DNA of 7,067 nt from contig WLCR01000057.1 in NCBI GenBank assembly GCA_009705235.1, forward strand, positions 1 to 7,067, in the 5' to 3' direction. Under the pieces are notes generated by a model that worked only from the letters and a program-made list of their open reading frames with translations, was not told the DNA's origin and ran no database searches. Positions 1-6,530 of the stretch are shown piece after piece; the stretch's first letter is position 1; each line of letters starts with the position of its first letter. Both the position numbers and the translations under genes were made by a program. Source of the stretch: Actinomycetota bacterium (GTDB lineage: Bacteria > Actinomycetota > Actinomycetes > Nanopelagicales > Nanopelagicaceae).

Positions 1-1
1 A

Positions 2-1264
2 ACACCAACAGGTGCAGGAACTGTAATCACTATGCCAGCACTAGGCGAAAGCGTTTCTGAAGGAACTGTTAACCGTTGGTTAAAAAATGTAGGTGACTCG
101 GTGGCAGTAGATGAAGCATTACTAGAAGTTTCAACTGACAAAGTTGATACCGAAATTCCTTCACCTGTCGCAGGTACTTTGCTTGCTATTGATGTTGCAG
201 TTGATACAACTGTTCCGGTTGGCGCCCGTCTTGGATTAATTGGTTCTGCAAATGGCGCTGTGGCAGCACCTGCTCCTGTTGTTGCGGCTCCTGTAACTCC
301 TCCTCCAGTGCCTGTTATATCTGCACCAGTGTCACAACCAGCAGATGCTTATGTAACTCCCCTAGTTCGCAAATTAGCTTCAGAACTTGGCGTTAATCTT
401 GCACAAGTTACTGGAACAGGAATCGGCGGAAGAATTCGTCGCGAGGATGTTGAAGCATTAGCTCGGCCAAAAGCACCCGTCGCAGCATCAGCACCTGTTA
501 TATCGACACCAAGTGCGGCAAAGCCACCAGTGGTTGCGATATCACCACTTCGTGGAACAACAGTGACAATGTCTCGACTTCGTAAAGTTATTGCAGCACG
601 AATGGTTGAATCACTTCAGGTCAGTGCTCAACTAACTACTGTTATTGAAGTAGATGTTACAAAGATTGCGCGTCTTCGTGATCGTTCTAAGGCAAGCTTT
701 GAAGCACGCGAAGGCGTAAAGCTTTCATTCCTTCCATTCTTTGCAGTTGCTGTGTGTGAAGCTTTGAAGCAACACCCTGTTCTTAACTCATCTGTGGAAG
801 GTGACCAAATCACGTATCACGGCGCCGAACACCTTGGCGTAGCAGTTGATACCGAGCGCGGATTGCTTGTCCCGGTAATAGCAAATGCTGGTGACCTGAA
901 CATGGGTGGAATCGCACGAAAGATTGCTGATCTTGCAGCTCGTACCCGCGATAACAAGGTCACTCCGGATGAACTAGGTGGCGGAACATTTACTCTGACT
1001 AACACCGGAAGCCGTGGCGCTTTATTTGATACTCCAATAATCAATCAACCACAGGTAGCAATCCTTGGATTAGGCGCTGTTGTTAAGCGCCCAATGGTTG
1101 TTCGTGGTGAAGATGGCGGCGAAACAATTGCGATCCGCTCGATGGTTTATCTTGGCCTTTCTTATGATCACCGAGTCGTCGATGGCGCAGATGCGGCTCG
1201 CTTCCTGGTAACACTAAAAGAGCGCCTTGAAGGTGGAGCTTTCGAGTCAGATCTAGGTCTGTAA
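2..1264 (+). CDS. sucB: Dihydrolipoamide acyltransferase (E2) of a 2-oxoacid dehydrogenase complex, SucB/DlaT actinobacterial type, 5'-partial
   Basis: This is the E2 core of a pyruvate or 2-oxoglutarate dehydrogenase complex, which moves acyl groups from lipoyl-lysine to CoA in the cytoplasm. Numbering from the Met at 32: a lipoyl domain spans about 1-71, with the modified lysine K37 in [10 protein letters not shown] (codon 140-142). An Ala/Pro-rich linker covers 72-106, the E3/E1-binding domain 107-144, a second linker 145-170, and the acyltransferase domain 171-410 carries the catalytic motif SYDHRVVDG (H380, D384). The tail AFESDLGL resembles actinobacterial E2 proteins. The Met at 32 is the usual internal Met of a lipoyl domain. 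The frame stays open upstream through a linker-like [10 protein letters not shown], so the start is off-window and a further lipoyl domain probably lies there. The family name is SucB, but actinobacterial members often serve pyruvate dehydrogenase, and the sequence alone does not settle the substrate. The epimerase gene follows after 7 bp. Confidence 0.95.
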   Translation, partial: TPTGAGTVITMPALGESVSEGTVNRWLKNVGDSVAVDEALLEVSTDKVDTEIPSPVAGTLLAIDVAVDTTVPVGARLGLIGSANGAVAAPAPVVAAPVTPPPVPVISAPVSQPADAYVTPLVRKLASELGVNLAQVTGTGIGGRIRREDVEALARPKAPVAASAPVISTPSAAKPPVVAISPLRGTTVTMSRLRKVIAARMVESLQVSAQLTTVIEVDVTKIARLRDRSKASFEAREGVKLSFLPFFAVAVCEALKQHPVLNSSVEGDQITYHGAEHLGVAVDTERGLLVPVIANAGDLNMGGIARKIADLAARTRDNKVTPDELGGGTFTLTNTGSRGALFDTPIINQPQVAILGLGAVVKRPMVVRGEDGGETIAIRSMVYLGLSYDHRVVDGADAARFLVTLKERLEGGAFESDLGL

Positions 1265-1271
1265 TTTAGCT

Positions 1272-2162
1272 ATGCCAGTTCCCCAACGTATTGCTGTCAC
1301 GGGTGCATCAGGACTTATTGGTACCGCGCTAGTTGGTCACCTAAAAAGTGAAGGCCATACAGTTCAGCGTCTTGTTCGTCGAACTCCAGTTTCTTCAGAT
1401 GAAGTGCAGTGGGATCCACAAACAGGTTTTGTTGACCTTGAGCCACTTCGTGGCGTCGATGCCATCATCCATTTAGCAGGTGTAGGTGTCGGTGATAAAC
1501 GATGGAATAAGAAATACAAGAGCGAAATCCTAAATTCTAGATTGCTAGGAACAACAGCAATTGCAAACGCTGTGGCAGAGCTGAAACCTCAAGTATTTAT
1601 TTCATCCTCTGCAATTGGTTGGTATGGAGAAAGCGGCAACCGTGCCGTTGTAGAAACCGATCGCGCCGGAGATGACTTCTTAGCCGCTGTTTGTCGCGAA
1701 TGGGAAGCTGCTGCAGATCTTGCGGGTGTTACACGTACCGTGAAAATTCGGACAGGCCTTGTACTTGACCCGACAGGTGGTGCGCTAGGAAAAATGCTTC
1801 CGCTATTTCGCTTAGGTCTTGGTGGAAAAATGGGCAATGGAAAACAATGGTGGTCATGGATCACTTTGCACGATCAAATTAGAGCAATTGTTTTCGCTCT
1901 AGAGAATCCGATTGCAGGGCCAGTGAATGTAACTGCTCCTAATCCTGTTACAAATCAGGAGTTCACGTCAGCACTTGCCCGCGCCATGCACCGACCAGCT
2001 GTATTTCCAGCCCCTGCTTTGGCGCTAAAGGTTGCATTGGGTGGATTTTCATCTGAGATTCTAGGATCCAAGCGTGTGATTCCACATGTTCTGCAAGAAG
2101 CTGGTTTTACTTGGGATTACCCACACATCTCTGATGCCTTGGCTCGTTTAGTCGAGCATTAA
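1272..2162 (+). CDS. TIGR01777/YfcH-family NAD(P)-dependent epimerase (extended SDR, DUF1731 C-terminus)
   Basis: A 296-residue extended short-chain dehydrogenase/epimerase-like protein of usual length for TIGR01777. The N-terminus has the dinucleotide-binding motif TGASGLIG (residues 10-17), followed by the family stretches IIHLAG (65-70) and SSSAIGWYGESG (111-122), whose Ser/Tyr positions correspond to the SDR catalytic region. Residues about 218-294 form the DUF1731-like C-terminal part, with VNVTAPNPVTNQEF and the SKRVIPHVLQEAGFTW stretch. The substrate is unknown for this family. The ATG at 1272 sits 7 bp after the E2 stop with no good Shine-Dalgarno sequence, which suggests translation coupled to E2 in one transcript. 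An E2 neighbour is also found for its Mycobacterium counterpart (Rv2216), which there is followed by lipB. Here the gene instead meets a minus-strand gene and overlaps its 3' end by 15 bp. Family assignment is firm; a role in lipoate or 2-oxoacid metabolism is only suggested by context. Confidence 0.92.
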   Translation: MPVPQRIAVTGASGLIGTALVGHLKSEGHTVQRLVRRTPVSSDEVQWDPQTGFVDLEPLRGVDAIIHLAGVGVGDKRWNKKYKSEILNSRLLGTTAIANAVAELKPQVFISSSAIGWYGESGNRAVVETDRAGDDFLAAVCREWEAAADLAGVTRTVKIRTGLVLDPTGGALGKMLPLFRLGLGGKMGNGKQWWSWITLHDQIRAIVFALENPIAGPVNVTAPNPVTNQEFTSALARAMHRPAVFPAPALALKVALGGFSSEILGSKRVIPHVLQEAGFTWDYPHISDALARLVEH

Positions 2163-3305
2163 TTGGGCTGCAACTCGGCCTGAAAAAAGTGCTCCTTGTT
2201 GCGATGGAACAGTTCGGTGATCACCAGCAACAAAAAGGTGATCATTAATTTTCATACTTTGTGACAAAGCGCGTCCAACATTGTGTATGGGCAGCGCAGA
2301 TGAAATTTCGTACTTTGCGATGAATTGCCAATCGTGTGTACTTGTCCCCCACACAATCGCTAAATGGCGGCGCACATCAGATTCCGTGACATTTACATCA
2401 GTTGTCGTAGATATCAAGTGTTGACCAACAGGTGCATAACTTTTTGAAATATTTGACATAACAACTGTGTTAATAATTGGTCCACGATTTAGACCATCAA
2501 CGACTAAGCGCCCGTTTCCAGAAGGATTATTGGAAACGGCGTGATACCAAGTGATACATCCGGCCATACGTGGCACCTCGGTCAAACCTAACAATTGCGT
2601 TGCAGTTGTCGCATCAGTTGCAATCAAGATCTTGTTGGCCGTGAAAGTTCCATTGTTAGTGAGCACAGAAGTTTTATCAATGCGATCCACTCGAGTGTTG
2701 TAGACAATACCGTTTATGCGCTTGACTAGAGCTTTTGGAAGTTCGCATACTCCATGTCGCGGAACGCCCGGCTTTCCATTTACAAAGCTTCTAATGATGG
2801 ATTGCCCGTAAATTGCATCCACATTGTCTGGGTCAGTCAAAAAGACACCGTGCAGGAACGGTCTCAAGGTTCTTTCATAACAGCTGCCAGCACTACGCAA
2901 AGTTTGTCCAATTGATTGGCCTGCCTTTGCCTGACCCATGATGACTCTTAGTAGCGAAAGCTTTTCTGGGATTGTGCCCGTGGCCTTATCTAATACTGTC
3001 CAAGGAACTTGTCGCGGATCACCAATAGGATGGCGCCCATCGTGTAGACAGACCTCAATTACACGTGGTGCGGCGACAAAATCTAATTCACCAATAACAT
3101 TTAATTCTTCTAACGCCGGATATTTCGCGTTGATTAACTGAAATCCACGGTCACAGATATACCCATCTATGACATCACTTGCAACACGTCCGCCAGCGCG
3201 ATCTGAAGATTCAATAACAGTTACATCAGCACCTTTAGATTCCAGATTAATAGCAGCGTGCAGTCCAGCTAAGCCAGCTCCAACAATTAAAACATCAGAA
3301 CGCAC
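2148..3305 (-). CDS. FAD-dependent oxidoreductase, phytoene dehydrogenase/amine oxidase-like
   Basis: A predicted flavoprotein of 385 residues from the GTG at 3305. The N-terminal Rossmann motif is VGAGLAG (8-14). An acidic residue E32 ends the second strand and would bind the FAD ribose, and the GGR motif lies at 38-40. The stretch CDRGFQLINAKYP (51-63) matches a widespread bacterial subgroup of COG1233-like oxidoreductases in which the DRGFQ motif recurs. Near the C-terminus, LFVAGDHRTVPSQQGALFSG (357-376) is the second FAD-binding motif. No signal peptide or membrane segment is seen. A TTG at 3332 would add nine residues (MIKRGKLVH), but the GTG places the start directly before the first beta strand, has GGGAAA nine bases upstream, and reduces the overlap with the preceding gene to 11 bp. 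It is the last gene of the leftward trio. The substrate is unknown: a carotenoid, polyprenoid or amine are all possible, and no carotenoid genes are nearby. Confidence 0.9.
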   Translation of the reverse strand: MRSDVLIVGAGLAGLHAAINLESKGADVTVIESSDRAGGRVASDVIDGYICDRGFQLINAKYPALEELNVIGELDFVAAPRVIEVCLHDGRHPIGDPRQVPWTVLDKATGTIPEKLSLLRVIMGQAKAGQSIGQTLRSAGSCYERTLRPFLHGVFLTDPDNVDAIYGQSIIRSFVNGKPGVPRHGVCELPKALVKRINGIVYNTRVDRIDKTSVLTNNGTFTANKILIATDATTATQLLGLTEVPRMAGCITWYHAVSNNPSGNGRLVVDGLNRGPIINTVVMSNISKSYAPVGQHLISTTTDVNVTESDVRRHLAIVWGTSTHDWQFIAKYEISSALPIHNVGRALSQSMKINDHLFVAGDHRTVPSQQGALFSGRVAAQLMLD

Positions 3306-4314
3306 GTGTACCAATTTCCCGCGCTTGATCAATTATGGAGGCAACTAATAATGCATCTGAATTTGAAACGGGCATCGGCCCGCCAGTAGTAATTGCTAAC
3401 TCAACTACTTTATAGAAGTGACCATAATTTCCTGGAATGGATTCAATTTCTTCGACGACATCTCCGCGATGTATAAATGCTTGAGCTGTAGTTGTATAAC
3501 TCCATGTTCCGTTTTCTGGAAACTTACCTGCACGCAAGAGAGCTTCCTGAGGATCTAGATCATTTATTATTAGCGCTGCTTTGGTGCCTAGTATTCTAAT
3601 TCGGGGACCTGGTGCGCCGACAACGGCACTTGCCGATAGGTAGGACATAACCCCGCTGTCGTGCTGTAGAACTAGCACTGAATCATCATCTGCCCCACCG
3701 CGCAAGGAGCGCACGGTTGCTGTAACTAAATCAGCACCTCCAAACCAATCGATAGCTGTAGAGATCAAATGGGATTGCAAATCCAAAAGTTGCCCACCTC
3801 CATCGGCGGCAGACATGTTTTCTCGCCATGAAGTTGGATTTAGATCGGGCCGAAATCTTTCAAAGCGTGAATCAATGCGATGAACTTGCCCGAGTACTCC
3901 ACTTGCTAAAACCTTTTTAACGGTTAACGCATCGCTATCCCAGCGACGATTAAAGAAAGTTGTTACACCTACACCGGCAGATTCACCCGCAGCAACAATT
4001 TCCTGTGTTTCGGCCAAGGTACGTCCCATTGGCTTATCTACAACAACTGGGATACCTGCCTTTATTGCAGTTAAAGCATGTTGTGAATGAACTAAATTTG
4101 CAGATGCCACAACTACAAGATCAAGTTTGTGAGTTACCAACTCTTCAACAGTTGCAACCACCACAGCATTTGGGAAATCTGAAACCGCATGTGCTATTCG
4201 CTCTGGATTTCCAGTTTGGATAGCAGCAACTTCAAAGCCACAACCCTTTAACAATGGTGCGTGAAAGTACCGCCCGGCTAATCCATACCCTGCGATACCA
4301 ACACGTAAACTCAT
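3295..4314 (-). CDS. Gfo/Idh/MocA-family oxidoreductase, IolW/YvaA-like
   Basis: A 339-residue cytoplasmic NAD(P)-dependent sugar/polyol oxidoreductase of typical length. The N-terminal Rossmann domain (about 1-120) opens with GIAGYGLAGRYFHAPLL (6-22) and contains the family signature VVDKPMGRT (91-99) with the expected catalytic lysine K94. The C-terminal alpha/beta domain (about 121-320) includes NRRWDSD (122-128) and FERFRPD (151-157). These and the overall pattern recall scyllo-inositol dehydrogenases of the IolW/YvaA type (similarity judged from memory, not aligned). The active-site helix reads DLQSHLIS (178-185). It keeps the Asp and His of the family pattern but has Gln and Ser where Gly and Asp are common, so the substrate may differ. 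The ATG start lies 2 bp after the transporter stop without a clear ribosome binding site, and its TGA overlaps the next gene by 11 bp, so it is the middle gene of a coupled operon. Confidence 0.93.
   Translation of the reverse strand: MSLRVGIAGYGLAGRYFHAPLLKGCGFEVAAIQTGNPERIAHAVSDFPNAVVVATVEELVTHKLDLVVVASANLVHSQHALTAIKAGIPVVVDKPMGRTLAETQEIVAAGESAGVGVTTFFNRRWDSDALTVKKVLASGVLGQVHRIDSRFERFRPDLNPTSWRENMSAADGGGQLLDLQSHLISTAIDWFGGADLVTATVRSLRGGADDDSVLVLQHDSGVMSYLSASAVVGAPGPRIRILGTKAALIINDLDPQEALLRAGKFPENGTWSYTTTAQAFIHRGDVVEEIESIPGNYGHFYKVVELAITTGGPMPVSNSDALLVASIIDQAREIGTRAF
3315..3320 (-). promoter_or_regulatory. Ribosome binding site supporting the GTG start of the FAD oxidoreductase
   Basis: On the minus strand GGGAAA lies nine bases before the GTG at 3305, inside the last codons of the Gfo/Idh/MocA gene. 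It favours the GTG over the upstream TTG at 3332, and fits translational coupling between the two overlapping genes. Confidence 0.45.
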
Positions 4315-4316
4315 GT

Positions 4317-6470
4317 TTAACTATTCTGCAACTTAGATGGCCACCAAACTTTTCCGCCGATATCGTGGACTAAGGCAGGTACCAAAATAGTACGAACAAT
4401 CAAAGTATCAAGTAACACACCAAAAGCGACTGCGAAACCGAGTTCAGCTAAGAACACGAGGGGTAAAACGCCCAACACACCAAAAGTTGCAGCCAACACA
4501 ACTCCTGCTGAAGTGATTACTCCACCTGTAACAGTTAAACCCTTAATTACACCAGCGCGCGTTCCGATCTTGGCACTTTCTTCACGTACGCGAGTCATTA
4601 AGAAGATGTTGTAGTCAATGCCAAGGGCTACCAAGAAAATGAACGCAAACAATGGGAATGATGTATCAGCCCCCTTGAATCCGAATATATTTTCGAACAC
4701 AAGTTGGCATGCGCCAAGAGTTGCAAAGAATGACAAGACGACGGTTCCCAATAGCAATGCAGCCGAGATAACACTGCGCAAAAGCAGACCAAGAATCAAG
4801 GTAATCAAAACCAAGACAATAGGGATAATTGTGCGGTTGTCGCGATTAGCCGAAACATCAGTGTCATATGCAACGGCAGTACTTCCTCCAACAAGAATTT
4901 TCGGATCAATTGCATGAACCGCTTCGCGAATCACCGGAATGATGTCTCGTGCTTCTACTGAATCTGGATTAAGGGCCAAGGTTGCATTTAACACAACCAT
5001 TCCTTCAATAACCTTTACTTCAGAAAGTGGTTGGCCAGGGATAGCAGGAGTCATACGCAATGGTTCAACGGATGAAACACCTTCGACCTTTTTAAGTGCT
5101 GATGAGACCGAATCGGCAAGTGAAGCAGGAACGATTAATTCTGTTGGTTGACCTGATCCTCCTGGATAATGCTCACCCAATAGCTCAAGACCGACAACTG
5201 AATCCGGACGCTGGGTGAATGCATCGGCGGTTGATAATCCACGTGCATTCAGGGTCGTTGAGAAACCAGCAAGAATTGAAAGCAGGATCGCTGTAAGGAT
5301 CCACAGTTTGCGAGGACGTTTCTCTACGGCGGAACCAATCTTTGCCCATGTGCCCGTAAGTTGAGAATTAACATCATCATTTCTCGGAATACGTGGCCAG
5401 AAAACCCAGCGTCCGAATGCAATCAATAACGCTGGCAGTAATGTAAGGATTACGACCATCGCTGCTGCAATTCCAATTGCGCCGACTGGACCCAAACCTC
5501 TGTTTCCAGAAAGGTCGCTCAGTAACAAGACAAGTAATGCAGAAATCACCGTGGCACCAGACGCCACGATTGGTTCAAAAACACCTTTAAGTGCAGCCTT
5601 CATCGCTTGCGCGGGATGATCATGATGGTGCAACTCTTCGCGGTAACGAGAGATTAGCAAAAGTGCGTAATCTGTTGCCGCTCCAAGTACAAGAACCGAG
5701 AGGATTCCTTGGGACTGTCCATTGAGATCGATAATATTGTTTTTCGTCAGAAGGTAAACCAGTCCGCCAGCAGTTGATAAAGCTATTACCGCAGAAAACA
5801 GAGGCAGTATCCACAGTACTGGTGATCGATAAACCACGATGAGAATAAGTGCAACCACGCCAAGTGTTGTCAGTAGCAATGAAGAGTCGATTCCTTCAAA
5901 AGCTCCAAACAAGTCTCCAAGGAGTGCACCAATACCAGTGACATTTGAAGTCAGTCCAACACTTTTCGCAAACTCTGCTGAATCCTCTCGAAGCGTTTCG
6001 ATAACTTGAGGTAGAGCTGGTTTGTTATTCGGTAATAACTCTGTAGCGATCTCCGATTTGAAAGGTAGATTAACCAGGAGTGCTTTCCCATCCTGCGAAG
6101 GGAAAGCAAAGATTTGCTCATTCGGCACTAGGTATTTCCCGATCACAACATCAGTGTCACCAATTCTTTTAGAACCAAGTTGTGAAAGATGCACATTAAG
6201 GGCTGCAATCTTAGATTGATCTACTTCTCCGACATACAAAACCAATGTGGGTAAGTTTTGATTTTGGTCTGCATTAAACTTCTCAATAATCTTTGCGGCC
6301 TGTGTCGACTCTGCACTATCTGGCAAAAAGGCTGAGTTGTCATTTTCTTGGACCGTCGAAAGTTTGCCGAAAAGAGGCCCAAAAACGCCACTAGCTCCAA
6401 ACCATAAAAAGATAACTAATAACGCATAGACAAGTGGACGGCGGCTCTTTTTTACGGATGTGGAAGACAC
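4317..6470 (-). CDS. MMPL/RND-superfamily transporter (12 TM exporter)
   Basis: An integral inner-membrane protein of the MMPL group (MmpL/YdfJ/ActII-3-like), driven by the proton gradient and typically exporting lipids, drugs or other hydrophobic compounds. From the GTG at 6470 it has 717 residues. The topology is the duplicated 6+6 arrangement: TM1 about 12-33, a large extracytoplasmic loop 34-196, TM2-6 about 197-352, TM7 387-407, a second large loop 408-547, and TM8-12 about 548-700. Both repeats carry the proton-relay Asp-Tyr pair in TM4 and TM10: GAATDYALLL (D267, Y268) and ALGIDYNIFL (D619, Y620). A histidine-rich HHHDH cluster (281-285) follows TM4. A TTG at 6509 would add 13 residues and also has AAGG upstream. 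I prefer the GTG because GAAAGG lies nine bases before it and the tail becomes a short basic stretch before TM1. It is first in the leftward trio. The substrate is unknown. Confidence 0.93.
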   Translation of the reverse strand: MSSTSVKKSRRPLVYALLVIFLWFGASGVFGPLFGKLSTVQENDNSAFLPDSAESTQAAKIIEKFNADQNQNLPTLVLYVGEVDQSKIAALNVHLSQLGSKRIGDTDVVIGKYLVPNEQIFAFPSQDGKALLVNLPFKSEIATELLPNNKPALPQVIETLREDSAEFAKSVGLTSNVTGIGALLGDLFGAFEGIDSSLLLTTLGVVALILIVVYRSPVLWILPLFSAVIALSTAGGLVYLLTKNNIIDLNGQSQGILSVLVLGAATDYALLLISRYREELHHHDHPAQAMKAALKGVFEPIVASGATVISALLVLLLSDLSGNRGLGPVGAIGIAAAMVVILTLLPALLIAFGRWVFWPRIPRNDDVNSQLTGTWAKIGSAVEKRPRKLWILTAILLSILAGFSTTLNARGLSTADAFTQRPDSVVGLELLGEHYPGGSGQPTELIVPASLADSVSSALKKVEGVSSVEPLRMTPAIPGQPLSEVKVIEGMVVLNATLALNPDSVEARDIIPVIREAVHAIDPKILVGGSTAVAYDTDVSANRDNRTIIPIVLVLITLILGLLLRSVISAALLLGTVVLSFFATLGACQLVFENIFGFKGADTSFPLFAFIFLVALGIDYNIFLMTRVREESAKIGTRAGVIKGLTVTGGVITSAGVVLAATFGVLGVLPLVFLAELGFAVAFGVLLDTLIVRTILVPALVHDIGGKVWWPSKLQNS

Positions 6471-6479
6471 TGAGAGGGA

Positions 6480-6485
6480 CCTTTC
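6480..6485 (-). promoter_or_regulatory. Ribosome binding site supporting the GTG start of the MMPL transporter
   Basis: On the minus strand GAAAGG lies nine bases before the GTG at 6470. It is the reason for choosing this start over the TTG at 6509. The choice is not absolute, because the TTG also has an AAAGG about five bases upstream. Confidence 0.5.
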
Positions 6486-6508
6486 GATGGTGAATTGGTA
6501 AGAAGCCA

Positions 6509-6524
6509 AGCCTACCTTTAGGCT
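6509..6524. repeat. Perfect 6-bp inverted repeat with 4-nt loop upstream of lipB
   Basis: The sequence AGCCTA-CCTT-TAGGCT has fully complementary arms and ends six bases before the lipB GTG. Its right arm contains the AGG that is the best ribosome binding site candidate for lipB, so an RNA hairpin could mask it. As DNA it could equally be a small operator for a regulator of the divergent pair. The left arm is preceded by a short direct repeat (AAGCC AAGCC, 6504-6513). There is no U-tract after it, so it is not a terminator for a plus-strand transcript. Six-base arms can arise by chance; the position is what makes it notable. Confidence 0.55.
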
Positions 6525-6530
6525 ATCGAT

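Larger units (their letters stand above)
6471..6530. promoter_or_regulatory. Divergent intergenic region between the MMPL transporter and lipB
   Basis: These 60 bp must contain or border the start signals for both lipB (rightward) and the transporter operon (leftward), unless promoters lie inside the flanking coding sequences. I could not find a convincing pair of -10 and -35 boxes on either strand. TACCTT at 6513-6518 is a possible but weak -10 for lipB, without a good -35 at the right distance. If the TTG at 6509 is the real transporter start, only 21 bp remain between the two genes. The region also carries the inverted repeat at 6509-6524. Confidence 0.5.

Noticed and set aside
1589..1864. 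91-residue minus-strand open frame inside the epimerase gene
   Set aside because: It is antisense to a conserved SDR region; its Pro/Ser/Arg-rich translation is typical of a shadow frame.
2181..2236. A-runs (AAAAAA at 2183-2188 and AAAAA at 2232-2236) as possible terminator tracts for the convergent genes
   Set aside because: Both lie inside the FAD gene. The first has no GC-rich stem next to it, and the palindrome near the second is explained by coding, so no intrinsic terminator can be supported.
2216..2244. Palindrome GGTGATCACC followed by a second GGTGATCA, looking like a tandem operator
   Set aside because: It lies inside the FAD oxidoreductase coding region, where both copies encode Asp-His pairs (NDHLF and AGDHR) in a conserved FAD motif. 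Protein coding explains it.
3960..4223. 87-residue plus-strand frame rich in Gln, Leu and His
   Set aside because: It is antisense to the Gfo/Idh/MocA Rossmann domain. The Gln/Leu-rich composition comes from reading Ala/Thr/Val codons on the opposite strand.
4618..4917. 99-residue plus-strand open frame
   Set aside because: It is antisense to the conserved C-terminal half of the MMPL transporter, shows no domain-like pattern, and has no separate start signals.
2161..6498. Shared AATTGG near both ends of the inserted trio (2161-2166 and 6493-6498), as a possible target-site duplication
   Set aside because: A 6-base match is expected by chance over this distance. The copies are not at exact boundaries, and no mobile-element gene or terminal inverted repeat is present.
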